Assembly: GCA_013397455.1 (NCBI GenBank)
Contig: VYZB01000387.1
Span: forward strand, 239,417-303,416
Source of the DNA: Crotophaga sulcirostris
Lineage: Eukaryota > Chordata > Aves > Cuculiformes > Crotophagidae
Direction: 5' to 3'
Length of the DNA stretch: 64,000 nucleotides
The position numbers were made by a program, and so were the translations under genes. This document shows, one piece after another, positions 1 to 12,245 of this stretch (within the stretch, counting starts at the first letter, position 1; the number at the start of each line of letters is the position of its first letter). The notes beneath the pieces were generated by a model, which worked only from the letters and a program-made list of their open reading frames with translations, was not told the origin of the DNA and made no database searches.

Positions 1-490
1 CCACTGCAGGGCACAGCTCAACCCCTCAGCGAAGGTGGTGGTGACTCTGGGAAAGGAAAAACTGCTGCACAGCAGAGTGTGAGAAAAAGCAAAGGAAAAA
101 AAAAAAGTGCTGCAGACACCAGTGCCAGTGAAGGAGAGAAGATGCTCCACGCACAGCAGCAGACATTCCTCTACAGCCCCTGGACAGTCCCACACTGGGG
201 CAGATATTCACACCGCAGCCCATGGAGGACCTCATGTCAGGACAGGTGGAGATATCCCAAAGGAAGCTGCAGCCCATGGAAGGTCTTTTCTACTCTATTT
301 TGAACTGGTAATAAATTAAATTAATCTTCCCCAGGTTGAGTCTGTTTGGTCATGATGGCCATTTGGGAGTGATCTCCCAGTCTTTATCTTGACCCATGGG
401 CTGTTCCGTCTTATTTTCTCTCCCTGTCCTGTTGAGATGGAAGAGTAAGAGAGCACATGGGTGGGGGGGTGGCAGCCAAGCCACATCACA
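1..490 (+). mobile_element. 3' part of an avian endogenous retrovirus LTR (continues off the left edge)
   Basis: The stretch matches, from memory of the family, the second half of a long LTR common in bird genomes. It shows a GC-richer region with repeated 'cagcccatgga' units (about 215-285), then a polyadenylation signal AATAAA at 310-315 followed by an AT-rich run. Next come the 'gatctcccagtctttatctt' block and a 'ttttctctccctgtcc' block, and it ends in 'cacatcaca' at 490, consistent with the CA-3' end of an LTR. The 5' end and any target duplication are outside the window, so solo versus proviral status cannot be judged. Short frames of 70-83 codons inside it are not retroviral genes. I am confident it is an LTR and less sure of the exact subfamily. 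Confidence 0.75.
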
Positions 491-2735
491 CTCAAGGATT
501 TTAAAATAAGGAGGCAATACTCACAGCAAATGATTGACAGAACTGTTCACACTTCTATTTCATTGAGGTACTAGTGCAGCTGTGAAACAAAGCAAGTCAG
601 TTTTAGATATGACCATGCCAATCTAGCCGAGTGAATTTTCAACTTACAGTGCAGAACAAGGTCAGCAAGTGGTAATTTCTCTCCTTGATGACAACTATCT
701 ACTCATTAAAAAGCAAACAAACAAAAACCCCAACAACTCCCAACCTCAAATAAAACTAATAACCAGATACTGTAATGACAAAGATCTTGCTTCAAAGATC
801 CATTTCAAGGACATGGTCTAACTGTCAATTTGTTACTAATAAATGGATATATACTATTATAATTGAAAAAAGATTATATATTCAATTTATATAGACATAC
901 AATGCAATACAAAAACTTTTCCTAACCAAACTACTGTGGTTGTATGTAGGTCAAGTTGTCTTGACAGGTATAAAAGACGATGAAGTAAGACACAGATGGA
1001 GATCTTCATTATTTGAACAAAGAAAAGCTTTAATGCTTACTGAAAACCACAATAAATATAGGGAAACGGAGCCCTGTTGTTAGAATACAGCTTTTTAGCA
1101 GCGACCAACACAATAACTCCTACATCTTATTAGAAGAAAGATTTCATTCTTTGGGAATATTTGCTCCTGAAGGCATCTAATAAGACACAAATTCAAAAGT
1201 TCAGGTCAGTCTGAATGAAAAAGTTTTCAATGGCAGCCTTCTAAATTTAATATAGCAGTAACTCTATATTGATTTCCCCAACTCAGTTGCTCAAGGCAAA
1301 AGGTACTCAGTATTAAATGAAAATACCACATGACAGAAGTAAATCAAGTTAAAAAGAGGGCACGAAACTCATTAACTATAAACAGAAGAGAAACATGAAG
1401 CAACAAAAAAATACAGAAAACCAGCCCAATTTACAAAGGCCAATTACAGGTAAACAACTGTTTTGAATAAATATTTTGAAGAAATAACTATGAAGTTGAG
1501 AGTTATTTTTAAAAGTCTCCAAAAATAAAAGGAAAATTTAAAAAGTGGGGAAAAGAAAAAGCTCTCAGAAAGGTGGAAGATACATGAGGTTATCCTCCAG
1601 TAATAGTAGTATTTGATAAGTAATTGTTCAAAATTGGCCTGGTGGAAAAAAAAAATAAAACAAACCAAGACAACTATAAGAATCAATGGTAACAGCTCTA
1701 ATATTTTCATACTTGTGCTCAGTGTTGTCAAAATATCACTCCTCTCCCTCCAGACACAAAAGGTTTTGACAAGACAATCAGATTTATATCCAGTTACCTA
1801 TATTAAAAGCAGGAAAATCATATTTCCCTTAATTTCCCCACTCCCCCCACTTCCTTGCCATTATAACAGAGGAAAAACATTCAACTTTCAAATCAGAGAC
1901 TGTCTGATTAGAGCAAGGGAGAAAGAAATTAATGGGAACTACATCGAGAAAAAATATGGTCTACAGTGAAAGTTGATTGGTTGAAGACACGAAAAAATTT
2001 AGAGCGGCTGAACAGAGAGATAGAAGAAGGTAGAGAAAAAGTCAGCTTGGGTAAGGGTCAACAGAGAGGATGGGGATCTGGAGCCGCAGGGTCAGGAAAT
2101 AAATAGCATGGGTGGCAGGTAGCTCTGCCCACAGCTAGAAGGGTCCATTAACCTGTTTCCAGAAAAATCTTGGCAGCACCAAGAACTTCAGTGACAAAGG
2201 TGGCTTTAATCCATGGTTACCTCTTTTTCTGGCACACATATTTGTCCATCGAGATTACCAACAAATCGTAGTAACAACAGATGGTACCTTAACAGCTAAA
2301 ACTGCCAACAGGCCAAGAAAGACGAACCTTGAGAAACTTTCATTTTGTATTTCACAGTGAATACAGATTCTTCAAAAAGCACTTAACAAGATAATAATTT
2401 ACACTCTATTCTGCAAACGTATTTAGCACAAATGTGTCCACTAAATGGATAAGTCAGAACAAAATCTGAATTAAAGAGATCAAATAAAGCAACTAAATAA
2501 TGAGAACACTATTTATAGCAGCAAAAACCTGCAAACTGCCTGAAGACAGGAAATTGTACTTACGTAAATAAAGACAGTTGGCTTTGAGATTAATTAGATC
2601 ATTAATCCTTTTTGTTTGCAAGTCACTCTCAGAGAACACTTCAGCTTGACATTAGGAAAGTACTGTGTGTGCAATATTTTATATGAGCCAACGTCAACAT
2701 TTTGATGTTGCTTCCGTTTACCCATTTACAGGAAG
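491..2735. other. AT-rich noncoding stretch, nothing recognised
   Basis: No recognisable gene or repeat. A 118-codon frame at 1613-1969 has low-complexity composition and no family resemblance, so I treat it as chance. The stretch is rich in A on the plus strand, with short C runs near 1840-1860. Confidence 0.6.
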
Positions 2736-4089
2736 GGTAAGAGACAGGATCAAGGGAACTACAGGCTTGTCAGACTGACTACAGTACCAGAGAAAATCAT
2801 GGAGCAGATCATCTTGAGTGCTATCACGTGGCACATGCAGGACAGCCAGGTGATCAGGCCCAGTCAACAAAGGTTTATGACAGGCAGGTCCTGCCAGATC
2901 AACCCGATCCCCTTCTATGACAGGGTTACCCAGTTAATGGACAAGGGAAAGCTGTGGATGTGGTGCACCTGGACTTTGGCAAAGCCTTTGGCACCATTTC
3001 TCACAATATTCTGCTTGAGAAACTGGCTGCCATTGGTCTTGACAGGCACACCCTCTGCTGAGTAAAAAACTGGCTGGCTGGCCGGGCCCAAAGAGTGGTG
3101 GTAAATGGAGTTAAATCCAGTTGGAGGTCAGTCACAAGTGGTGTTTCTCAGGGTTCAGTGCTGGGGCCAGTTCTGTTCAATATCTTTATCAGCGATCTGG
3201 ACAAGGGGATTGAATGCACCCTTAGCAAGTTTGCGGATGACGCTAAGCTGGGTGGCAGCATCGATGTGATTGAAGGGAGGGAGGCTCTGCAGAGGGATCT
3301 GGACAGGGTGGACTGATGGGCTGAAACCAACGGGACGATGTTCAACAAGACCAAGTGCTGGGTCCTGCACTTGGGACACAACAACTCCAGGCACCGTTAC
3401 AGGCTTGAGGGAGAACAGTGGAGAGGTGCCTGGCAGAGAAGGACCTGAGGGTGTTGGTTGACAGCCGGCTGAACATGAGCCAGCAGTGTGCCCAGGTGGC
3501 CAAGAAGGCCAATGGCATCTTGGCCAGTGTCAGAAACAGCATGGCCAGCAGGACCAGGGCAGTGATTGTGCCCCTGTACTCAGCACTGGTGAGGCCACAA
3601 CTCGAGTGCTGTGTGCACTACAAGAAGGACACTGAGGTGCTGGAGTGTGTCCAGAGAAGGGCAGTGGGGCTGGTGAAGGGGCTGGAGAACAAGTCTTATG
3701 AGGAACAGCTGAGGGAGCTGGGGCTGTTTAGCCTGGAGAAGAGGAGGCTGAAGGGAGACCTCATCACTGTCTACAACTGCCTGAAAGGAGGTTGCAGCAA
3801 TGTGAGTGTTGGTCTCTTCTCCTAGGTGACAGGTGATAGAACGAGGGAAAATGGCCTCAAGCTGCAGCAGGGGAGGTGCAGACTAGACATTAGGACAAAT
3901 TTCTTTACTGAAAGGGTTGTCAGGCACTGGAACAAGCTGCCCAGGAAGGTGGTTGAGTCACCATCTCCGGAGGTGTTTAAAAGACGGGTAGATGAGTTCC
4001 TCAGGGATGTGGATTAGTAATTAGACAGGTCCAGTTGGACTCTATGATATCAAAGGTCTTTTCCAACCAGATCATTCTATGATTCTATG
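2736..4089 (+). mobile_element. CR1 LINE, 5'-truncated, with broken ORF2 reverse transcriptase
   Basis: This non-LTR retrotransposon copy begins inside the reverse transcriptase domain and runs to the CR1 3' end. Recognisable peptides in order are MEQIILSAITWHMQDSQVIRPSQ (from 2799), a motif-B-like [21 protein letters not shown] (about 3137-3200) and the catalytic motif [10 protein letters not shown] near 3225-3255. The C-terminal [35 protein letters not shown] and [16 protein letters not shown] segments follow (3418-3825). The frame shifts between these blocks and has stops at about 3063, 3314 and 3823, so the copy is dead. The 3' UTR ends with the usual 'ggtcttttccaacc' block and tandem 'attctatg' units to 4089. 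It belongs to the same subfamily as the copy at 31691-33258, which reads very similarly. Confidence 0.93.
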
Positions 4090-7000
4090 TATTCATAAGA
4101 AAAATACATAACTTGCAGTTTCTGAAGCTTTTTTTGGTTGATTTTTTTGTTTAAAATTATTTTCCAATGCGAACTCATTTTAAAACCTTCTTGACACCCC
4201 ATTATTCTTTCACTCCTGACTGTCATACAGGATCCTGAAAAAAAGCAGTTGTTAGGTTATAAATAACTAGGAGATAAACTCATACCAATCAATGAAATAT
4301 GCTTGCCAAAGGCCAGTTGCTTTTGATTCACCTTGTTAGGCTCTAATAGTAGGTACTACAGAACACTGCTAATCTCACCTACAGGTACTTCCCTCATACA
4401 AAAGCAACACTTCCAGCTGTCTGTGGGGAGTGTGATGTGACAACTGTAAAAGTCTCAGTGCAGACTTTCTAAGATGTCTAAGCACCAACATTGACTTGGG
4501 AGCACTTTCCTAATATTGCTACACTATGTTGAAGCTTTATTTCACTTAATCTTTGAAATATAACACCAGTGTCACTGTTATTACCCTGGTAACGTCTTTT
4601 TCCAACTTTAGGTTTACACAATTCAAGTATCAGAAGTGTCAATAAAGGAAGCAGCTGTAATGAAAATCGACTTCCCTAAAGAGACAAAATTGTAAGAGGT
4701 CTGTAGATCCAATTCCTACCTAGTCATAGTTTCTGGATCTAGAGCAAGACCATTTCAAAAATAAATTTAACTGGGAGTTTTGGGGAGACAGGACAACACA
4801 AAACGACAAGAACAAAATACTGTGAGCTAAGCAATGGCAACTACCTTGAAATACGGAAAAAAGTAGCAAACAAAAAAATCCACAGTCTACACAAATACAT
4901 AGACTATTTTAATCCAGTAGTTAAAGTGTAAATTCTAATTAAAAAGTTAGTGACGCAGTTCTCATGAGATACACATCTTTCAAAGACCTGATAATCACTG
5001 AAAATCACGTTAGCCTAAAAAAGAGTTCATGCAATCTTAATGACATACCTGCCGAAAATATGCCACTAAACGTCCCAACAATCTAACTCTACATTTATGG
5101 GCTCATCTCTAAGTGCTGCATAGCTAATAAGTTTTATACTGACAACAGTGAAAATAAATCCTTTCTAAAAGTATATTTCCAGTAAAGACTAACATTAGTT
5201 ACATAGGAATATTCATTTATATTTGAACTCTTACAGAAAAGTTAACAAATAGAGGTTAACGTTTTTGGGATCTTCCAGAAGCCCAAGGCTGTAAAACACA
5301 ATATAGTTAAGACTAAAACATCTGCATAATGAATCTACTGAGAATATCAGCAGGTTTTCTACTACACTACAATCTAAAAAGTGAGGGAGCTGGTGTTAGA
5401 AGCCAATTATTTACTCCCAAGCAGCAAGAAGAGGATAAAGACAAACCTCAGCACAAGCCAGATTATAGTCCTGGGAAGACCAAAGTACCAAACATTTCCA
5501 CAGATCAAAGATTCTCTCCTATGGTCAAGCAGTAATCTGAGACTAAGTACAGACCTTTGAGGAAAACTATGTTGGTTCAAAGCAAGTTTTCCAAAATAGC
5601 TTGATTCTACTCAATCAAAATCATGCCTGCAATTCATTTCTAAACCAGCAGCTGTTGCAAGAAATACTTACAAGTAATCAAATGAACAGACAACTTCCTT
5701 GCTGCATTAGCTAACTATGGAATGCTTTTACTAGCAGGTGAAAGGATAGTAAAGAGACACCACAGTATCTCTCACACATCCTTCGGGAAAAAAAAGTTAA
5801 AGTATCACATACACTGAGGCTACTGTTAGAAGACCAGCCTCCAAATCACAGGTGTTTTTTGAAAACCATGTAAAAATAGTAATGGGTCTCCAAATGCAAT
5901 TCTGGAGGTAAGTTTTGTTTGGTTTGGGTTTTTTTGCCACAAGAAAAATGGAGGAAGATTTTGTAGATATTGATTTTGTTTAATTCAATTTCTTCTGAAG
6001 ATGAAAAGGAACACATTACATAAGAGCAGTTAAAAAGAAACAATGGTCATTCTTTATCCCATGGTAGTAAAAAGCCAAAATCAAACTCCTCAGAACAGAA
6101 GCAGAATATGGTCCAAAACCAAGGCAGACAAATACAATGCCATTTTGTTCAATCAACACTTTTCAGAAAGAAAGGTGAGGAAGTTTCACTGCAACATGCT
6201 CTTTTTCATGACATCTGGTCATTACTGATTTTGCTTCATGTCAGATAAAGCCTCAGCTTTTTCAACATACAACATCAATGTATAAATACTCAGTAGGTGC
6301 ACTTCTGCTTTCAAAAGTGATACAAATATGAGCCTGAAAAAGGCCTTTTTTTTTTTTCAAATACTAAAAAGAAGCCTGCTCCTAAACGTTCTGTTCACTA
6401 TCTCCTCTTTAAACTCTGGTCCAATAATTTCAAATTCAACAAACCACAAGGAGTATTGGTAGCCCTGTGGAAGATGTTGAATTTGTGATGTTAGTAGTCT
6501 TAGGTAAGCTACATCTCTCTACCAGGCTTTGTACTTTAGGCTCGGAAAGCCTGCATGTTAGCACGGTCAGCTGCTGCAAGGGAATTTGCTGGAGTGCCCT
6601 GTGCCAGCCTCTGCTCTGTGCTGGTGAGTATCACGAAAGAGACAACCTTCATGCTTGTACATGTGTACATTCTGAGGATAACACCCCTGCAACAGCAAAA
6701 AGTTACCCAAAATGAAATAGTTTTAGTTTTACTCCAGCCTGGAGTCACAAAAGACAAGACTGACAGGAAACCATCCTCTATTTATGGAAAAAATATAAGC
6801 AAGTGAAAGGACAAAAATGGACCACGACAAGAAATCAGTGGGTAGACTGATTACACTCTCTGCTTCCCCATTCACTGGGGAAAGAAGAGTACACAAGGAC
6901 TTATTACTTAACCCAATCTGGAGGCTCACATACAAAACCATATCTGGATATTCCCCCAAAAAGCTGCAATGGGTGGCTGGGTGGTCACAGCACAGGCTGA

Positions 7001-7324
7001 CCAGGGGCTACAGAGAGATCACCCAGATGACTAGAGGTTAGAGTTATTCAGAGAGCCCATTGCCCCCTCATCATCCAGTTATCTACTTGTTATTTGCTAT
7101 AGTCCACAGTGTGAGACCTCTTCTATACCACCCAAGAGTCAGTATGAAGATCTGTGAAGCTAATGGTTCTTCAGGCAGCGTAGCTGCAGCCATTAATTTG
7201 ACATATTGGCAGCTCCCCACTTCCCTTGATAGGTTAGAAAGGTTCTTCCAGCCATTTCAAAGGCTGCTACGTTCCATTCTGGATTTATTTTCATGTGTCC
7301 TGCTGATCTGATGCAACCTCTTTG
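4090..7324. other. AT-rich noncoding stretch, nothing recognised
   Basis: No gene or repeat recognised. Short A and T homopolymers are present (for example the T run at about 6346-6358). Frames of 60-83 codons here resemble nothing and overlap each other on both strands. Confidence 0.55.
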
Positions 7325-7876
7325 GTGACAGGATTTGGTAAGCATTAGAGAACAAGTATAAAACCACTGTGCTGGTCAACTCAGTACAAAACAGATATGG
7401 ACACAGAAGCACAAGTCCAGAACTGGGCTACAAAGATGACTGAGGGACTATACCTTCTGCCATACGAGAGGAGGTGGGACTGTTTATAGCCTGAAGAGGA
7501 GGTGGCTTGCTGGGGAGGAGATGGAGCCTTATCAATATATATAAACATCAGTTTGATTAGTGCGGGTGAAAGCAAAGAGACCCGGACTTTTCTCAGTAGT
7601 GCCCACTGACAAAACAAGAGGTAATGGGTGTGAATTGAATCACAAGAAATTCTGTTTGAACAAAAGAAAACACTTATTTTGAAGTTGGCCAAACAAGGGA
7701 AAAGGCTGCCTAGAGAAGCTGTGGAGTCTCTATCCATAGAGGCACCCATGGTATAAAACCTAACTGAAGATAGTCATGGGCAACCTGATTTAGCTGACCG
7801 TGCTTATATTGGTGGGGTTATACTACATGATCTTCAAAGGTCCCTTCCCATATCAACTATCCTGTAATTCTGTATT
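7325..7876 (+). mobile_element. Old, diverged CR1 3' end
   Basis: A decayed CR1 copy. Reading the plus strand near 7387-7440 gives a degraded version of the CR1 C-terminal segment (QYKTDMDTEAQVQNWATKM, compared with the family pattern of a charged stretch followed by RRATKM). Further on, 'aggctgcctagagaagctgtgg' at about 7703 and 'ggtcccttcccatatcaact' followed by 'atcctgtaattctgt' to 7876 are the diverged 3' UTR and tail. Many substitutions and indels mark it as much older than the copies at 2736 and 31691. The 122-codon frame on the opposite strand (7381-7749) is a shadow of it. Confidence 0.75.
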
Positions 7877-10386
7877 AATCTCACAAGGAGAAAGCTGGGA
7901 GAGCCAGCAAAAGAAAAGAAAAAAAAAAAGATCAGTAATCACATTTTTTCAGTCAAAACAAACAAAACTAGAAAAAAATTTTTAATTAACATTCTCATAA
8001 ATGTCACATTCTCATAACTGTCACATGTAATAAAAGCTATGGTATACAGGAATACCTTTCATAGGAATAGCTAGGTTCTCTAAAATTAAGCATTAAGTCC
8101 TTCTGAAAGGACTACTCTAAATTAACATACTTAAATAATTTTATGATCAAAATATATTAACACTGTTTCTATGCAGATGTCAGTATGCAAGCAGAAAGCA
8201 AAAGCTATTTTAAGTCAGGATGAAAAACATGCACTAAAATCCATCAGAAATCCTTAATCCTTCCTATAATGAGATTGAGATTCTTAGTACCATGCAATCC
8301 AGCTCCTTAACTTGGGTTCAGGGTACAACATGCTTGTGAAACAATAAAAACCAACTGAATTTAACCAGTCTGAATAAAAACAACCCAGAGAAAACCAAAG
8401 AATATAGCACAGAAGTCTGTTTTAAATAAGCAGTGTTCCACTGCAAACACTAACTTTTTTTTTCTCCTCTTCAAATGGACTGCTGTAAACATGCAAGGCT
8501 GACTTGATTAGTTTTCAAGTTCCTTTTCTCCATTTCTGAAAATACCCAGCTTTAGGTCTCGCAGAAAAAGGTTCAAAGAGTAAAAAACACTATTAAAGGA
8601 AGCTGACTTGTAAAGCAAAATAATTACTGGCACTCCAGAATCAAAAACAGTTTCAAAGCAACAAGCACTGTTGCTGCGGATAAAACATTGGACTACAACC
8701 ATCTTCAGTAACTGAACAGACATAAAAGTATGGCTGTCACATAGAGCTGACTCAATTAGGAAGTGGTACAGGGAAGCATCACAGATCACCCCGATGGGTA
8801 TCTGCTTCTAAAAGAAAAGGCTATGGCTTCCTGGAAAGCTGTAGATGAAGAAAATAAGCGTAACTATATATCACTGATGCTGGATTATTAATGCATGTTA
8901 ATGAACCTCACAGAACAAAGCATTCAACTATACTCAATAATTATTGATGTAATCTTTTAAATACATGTTACTTCTCATGTCTTTGTTGACACATTTGCTG
9001 CAACAGGTTAGATGGATGATCCATTGCAGTCTGTCTTTCCTGTCTACTTCTCTCTTCTACCTCACTTCATGTTAGCATAATCTTCAATCTTCTAGTCTTT
9101 TGCTTCAGTTTTTTGATCAATAGTTCACATAAACAATTCTCCTATTCCAGTTTTCCAGTTACACACCTGATCCACATCCTTGTGATCCCATCCCCAGACT
9201 TCACAGGATTTCTCCCTCTCCTAGTTGTACACACCCCCAATAGATGCTGTATTTCTCTGCACACTGGCTTGTTTTAGCTTACTTACCTTCATCTGAATAA
9301 CTCCTTTTCTCCTCAGTTCACCTACTTCTCCTCAAGTTCTCTTCTAATTTTGTCTTCTCAGTCCTCTATGTTATTCACAGCAAAGCAACATCTCAACCTC
9401 GACATGGAAGACTTAACTATCAACACTTAATTTTTCAATGTTATAAGCTACAGATCTCAAACTTATTGTAGGAAGTATCCGACAGCCTTAAGTGTACAAG
9501 GCTGACCATCATCCCATAGTAAAGAAGAGTACCTTGGAGCTACTTCTACTTAACATCTTCAGTTTCACTGAAGGAGCTTTTAATAAAACAGAATCAAAGA
9601 GAAGGGGAAACTAACTGATTCTGAAGTAATGAATAATTACAGACAGAGGGAAATGAAAAACGGAGTGGCAGAAGAAATAATATATGAATTACTCACATTA
9701 CGTTGACAGATTATACCATCTTCCATTGATGAAATAAAAGATCCTTCCCCAAACAAAATAAAATGCAATAGAGCTAGTCAGGGGTGGGGGGAAATTCAGT
9801 ATATTTTAAACCATACTGCAACATGAAAAATTGTTAGTTAAACCAGAAAAAAATGGATTAGAAGATGTAAAAAACTCCACAGCAGTGAAATCATACAGTT
9901 TCATTAACTAACGGCGTTTCAAAAACATAGCCCTAGTACGTCCATAAAGTAAACTGGCACAAAACAAAGCAAAGAACCTACAGAATCTGCTGAAGAGATA
10001 TTACTCATCCACAGTAAGACCAGACAGCCATAAAAAAGAAACAGCTAATTTTGAGAATCAAAACAACAGAAGTTTCTATTTTTTTAATTTCTGCTTTTAT
10101 GTCAAACACTTCAAGACCTTCTGCTTCTAGCTTCCAGTTTATCAGCTGGAAAGAACAGATGTATCAGGTGATTACATGATCGCCACTACTATGTTGTACT
10201 CAAAATAACAAATGGCAACAATAAAAAGCAATTTAAAAGAATATTTAGTAATTTGAACTTCTCTCCATAACAGATCTGCTTACACTAGTGTCACTGTCTT
10301 CAGGTGCAAAAATCAAGTACAGTCCCAGTCACCATGTACAAGAATGATGTGTTCAAACTCTAGGGAGAAGGAGAAAGGGCTATTGG
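7877..10386. other. Noncoding stretch with a pyrimidine-rich block
   Basis: No gene recognised. The interval from about 9000 to 9375 is strongly pyrimidine-rich and G-poor on the plus strand. In three 60-base rows starting at 9121, 9181 and 9301 I counted C 64 and G 14. The rest is AT-rich and unremarkable. Confidence 0.55.
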
Positions 10387-10768
10387 AATCACAGAATATG
10401 TCAAGTTGGGAGGAACCCATAAGGATCACCCAATCCGACTCCTTGCTCCTCACAGAACTACTTCAAACAAAAGCATGAGTAAGAGCATCATTCAGATGCT
10501 CCCTGAACTCTGACAGTCTTGGTGACATAACTGCTTCCCTGGGGAGCCTGTTACAGTGACCGACCATCCTCCCAGTGAAGAACCTCTTCCTAATGTCCAG
10601 TCTGAATGTCCTCTGACACAGCTTCATTCCATTTCCATGTGTCCTATTGTGGGTCACCACAGACAGAAGATCAGTATCTTCCCCTCTGCTGCCCCTCTTG
10701 AGGAAGTCGTGGACTGCAACAAGGTCAGCCCTCAGCCTTCTTTTCTCCAAGCTGAACCCAACAAGCTC
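10387..10768 (-). mobile_element. CR1 3' fragment
   Basis: On the minus strand this reads as CR1 ORF2 C-terminus plus 3' UTR. The peptide begins EKRRLRADLVAVHDFLKRG and continues TFRLDIRKRFFTGRMVGHCNRLPREAV, the CR1 tail signature. The element's 3' end is at the left, with 'aatcacagaata' representing the reverse complement of the tail repeat. It is 5'-truncated at about 10768 and moderately diverged. Confidence 0.88.
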
Positions 10769-11649
10769 TTAATTTTCACAGTACGTAACAAGACAAATAG
10801 AGTCTGGATTGTTCTGCCTAGCAATATAAAGTCTAAAAGTGAAAAAACAAACTCAAATATATACCAATCACAGGGAAAGCATTAAGAATTAAGCTACTGA
10901 ATGATACTAAAAAAGAACAAGCAAGTATGTGAAGGCCATGAATAATTTAGGGTGGAAATTAGACAGACATTTTTGAAACAAGACAGAAAGGGTACGCTGT
11001 GGATCATTTTTAAGATGAGTAATTATCATATGGATTAAAAGGCATTATTTACAGGTCTGCAATAGAAGGCAACAGAAAGCAAACATACAGTTGACAAACT
11101 CATTTGTATACTTGGGTGAAATGGAAAGGCAAAACAAATCTTCTACAGTTTTACAGTGGCCCTCTAATGTTTACCTACTCCTATGTCAAAAAAAAAATTA
11201 AAAAAAAGAAAAACAAAAAGAAGGTTTCGCAAATCTTAAATTCAATATAAACATTTCTTCATAATCCTTTTTGTTCCCAAGTATGAAAGACTAATAATCT
11301 CTTTTTATTCTAAGCAAGAAGACCCGAGGGGTACACTAACACAGAAGACTCTGAAAATGAGCAGGTCACTTAACAACATCCCACGGAAGTGTCAGAATCA
11401 AACTTTATTTTAGGGAAGTTATTTAAGCCTTGATTAACTCTATACACTAAGGACCATGACAGAGGGAGAGATTATTTTAAAACAGACTATAAACTTTGGC
11501 AACACTCTTCTTTTGTAGAGATTTATAAAGTAAACAATGTATTAGTACACCAGGACCATGAACGTATAGCAGAACATAAAACAGCAGAGCAGGAGTAAGA
11601 AGAACATCATACCTGACGCAAATAGAGATCAAGAGGAATCATAAAATGC
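10769..11649. other. AT-rich noncoding stretch, nothing recognised
   Basis: No gene or repeat recognised. There is a low-complexity A-rich patch near 11188-11220. Confidence 0.55.
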
Positions 11650-12245
11650 AAGCATATCAGGAATAGTGTGGCCAGCAGGAGCAGAGAAGTTATCATCCCC
11701 TTATACTTGGCACTGGTCAGGCCTCACCTTGAGTACCGTGTGCAGTTCTGGGCCCCTCAGTTTGGGAAAGATGTCGAGATACTGGAGTGTGTCCAGAGGA
11801 GGGCAACAAAGATGGTGAAGGGGCTGGGGCACAAGCCCTACGAGGAGCGACTGAGGGAGCTGGGGCTGTTTAGTCTGGAGAAGAGGAGGCTCAGGGGAGA
11901 CCTTATTGCTCTCTACAACTACCTAAAAGGACGTTGTAGTCAGGCAGGGGTTGGTCTCTTCTCTCAGGTGACCAGTGACAGAACAAGAGGACATGGACTC
12001 AAGCTTTGTCGGAGAGGTTTAGGCTTGATATTAGGAAGAAGTTCTTCACTGAAAGGGTGACTGGCCACTGGAATGCACTGCCCGGGGAGGTGGTGGAGTC
12101 GCCATCCCTGGAGGTGTTTAAGAGGAGATTGGATGAGGTACTTCGTGCCATGGTTTAGATGATGGGTTGGTGTTGGTGTTGGGTTATAGGTTGGACTTGG
12201 TGATCTCAAAGGTCCTTCCCAACCTTGTAATACTGCGATACTGTG
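11650..12245 (+). mobile_element. CR1 3' fragment, 'GATACTGTG'-tailed subfamily
   Basis: A 5'-truncated CR1 copy starting in the ORF2 C-terminus. The frame from 11668 reads [39 protein letters not shown] and continues through [10 protein letters not shown] and [29 protein letters not shown] frameshift before the final [10 protein letters not shown] segment ends the frame. The 3' UTR ('ggtgttgggttataggttgg', then 'ggtccttcccaacctt') ends in degenerate 'atactgcgatactgtg' units. The copies at 43279 and 58424 share this tail, which differs from the 'attctatg' tail of the copies at 2736, 17766 and 31691. Confidence 0.93.

Noticed and set aside
1613..1969. 118-codon frame as a possible gene
   Set aside because: No recognisable domain, lysine/isoleucine-rich composition typical of AT-rich noncoding DNA, an overlapping frame on the other strand, and no splice context.
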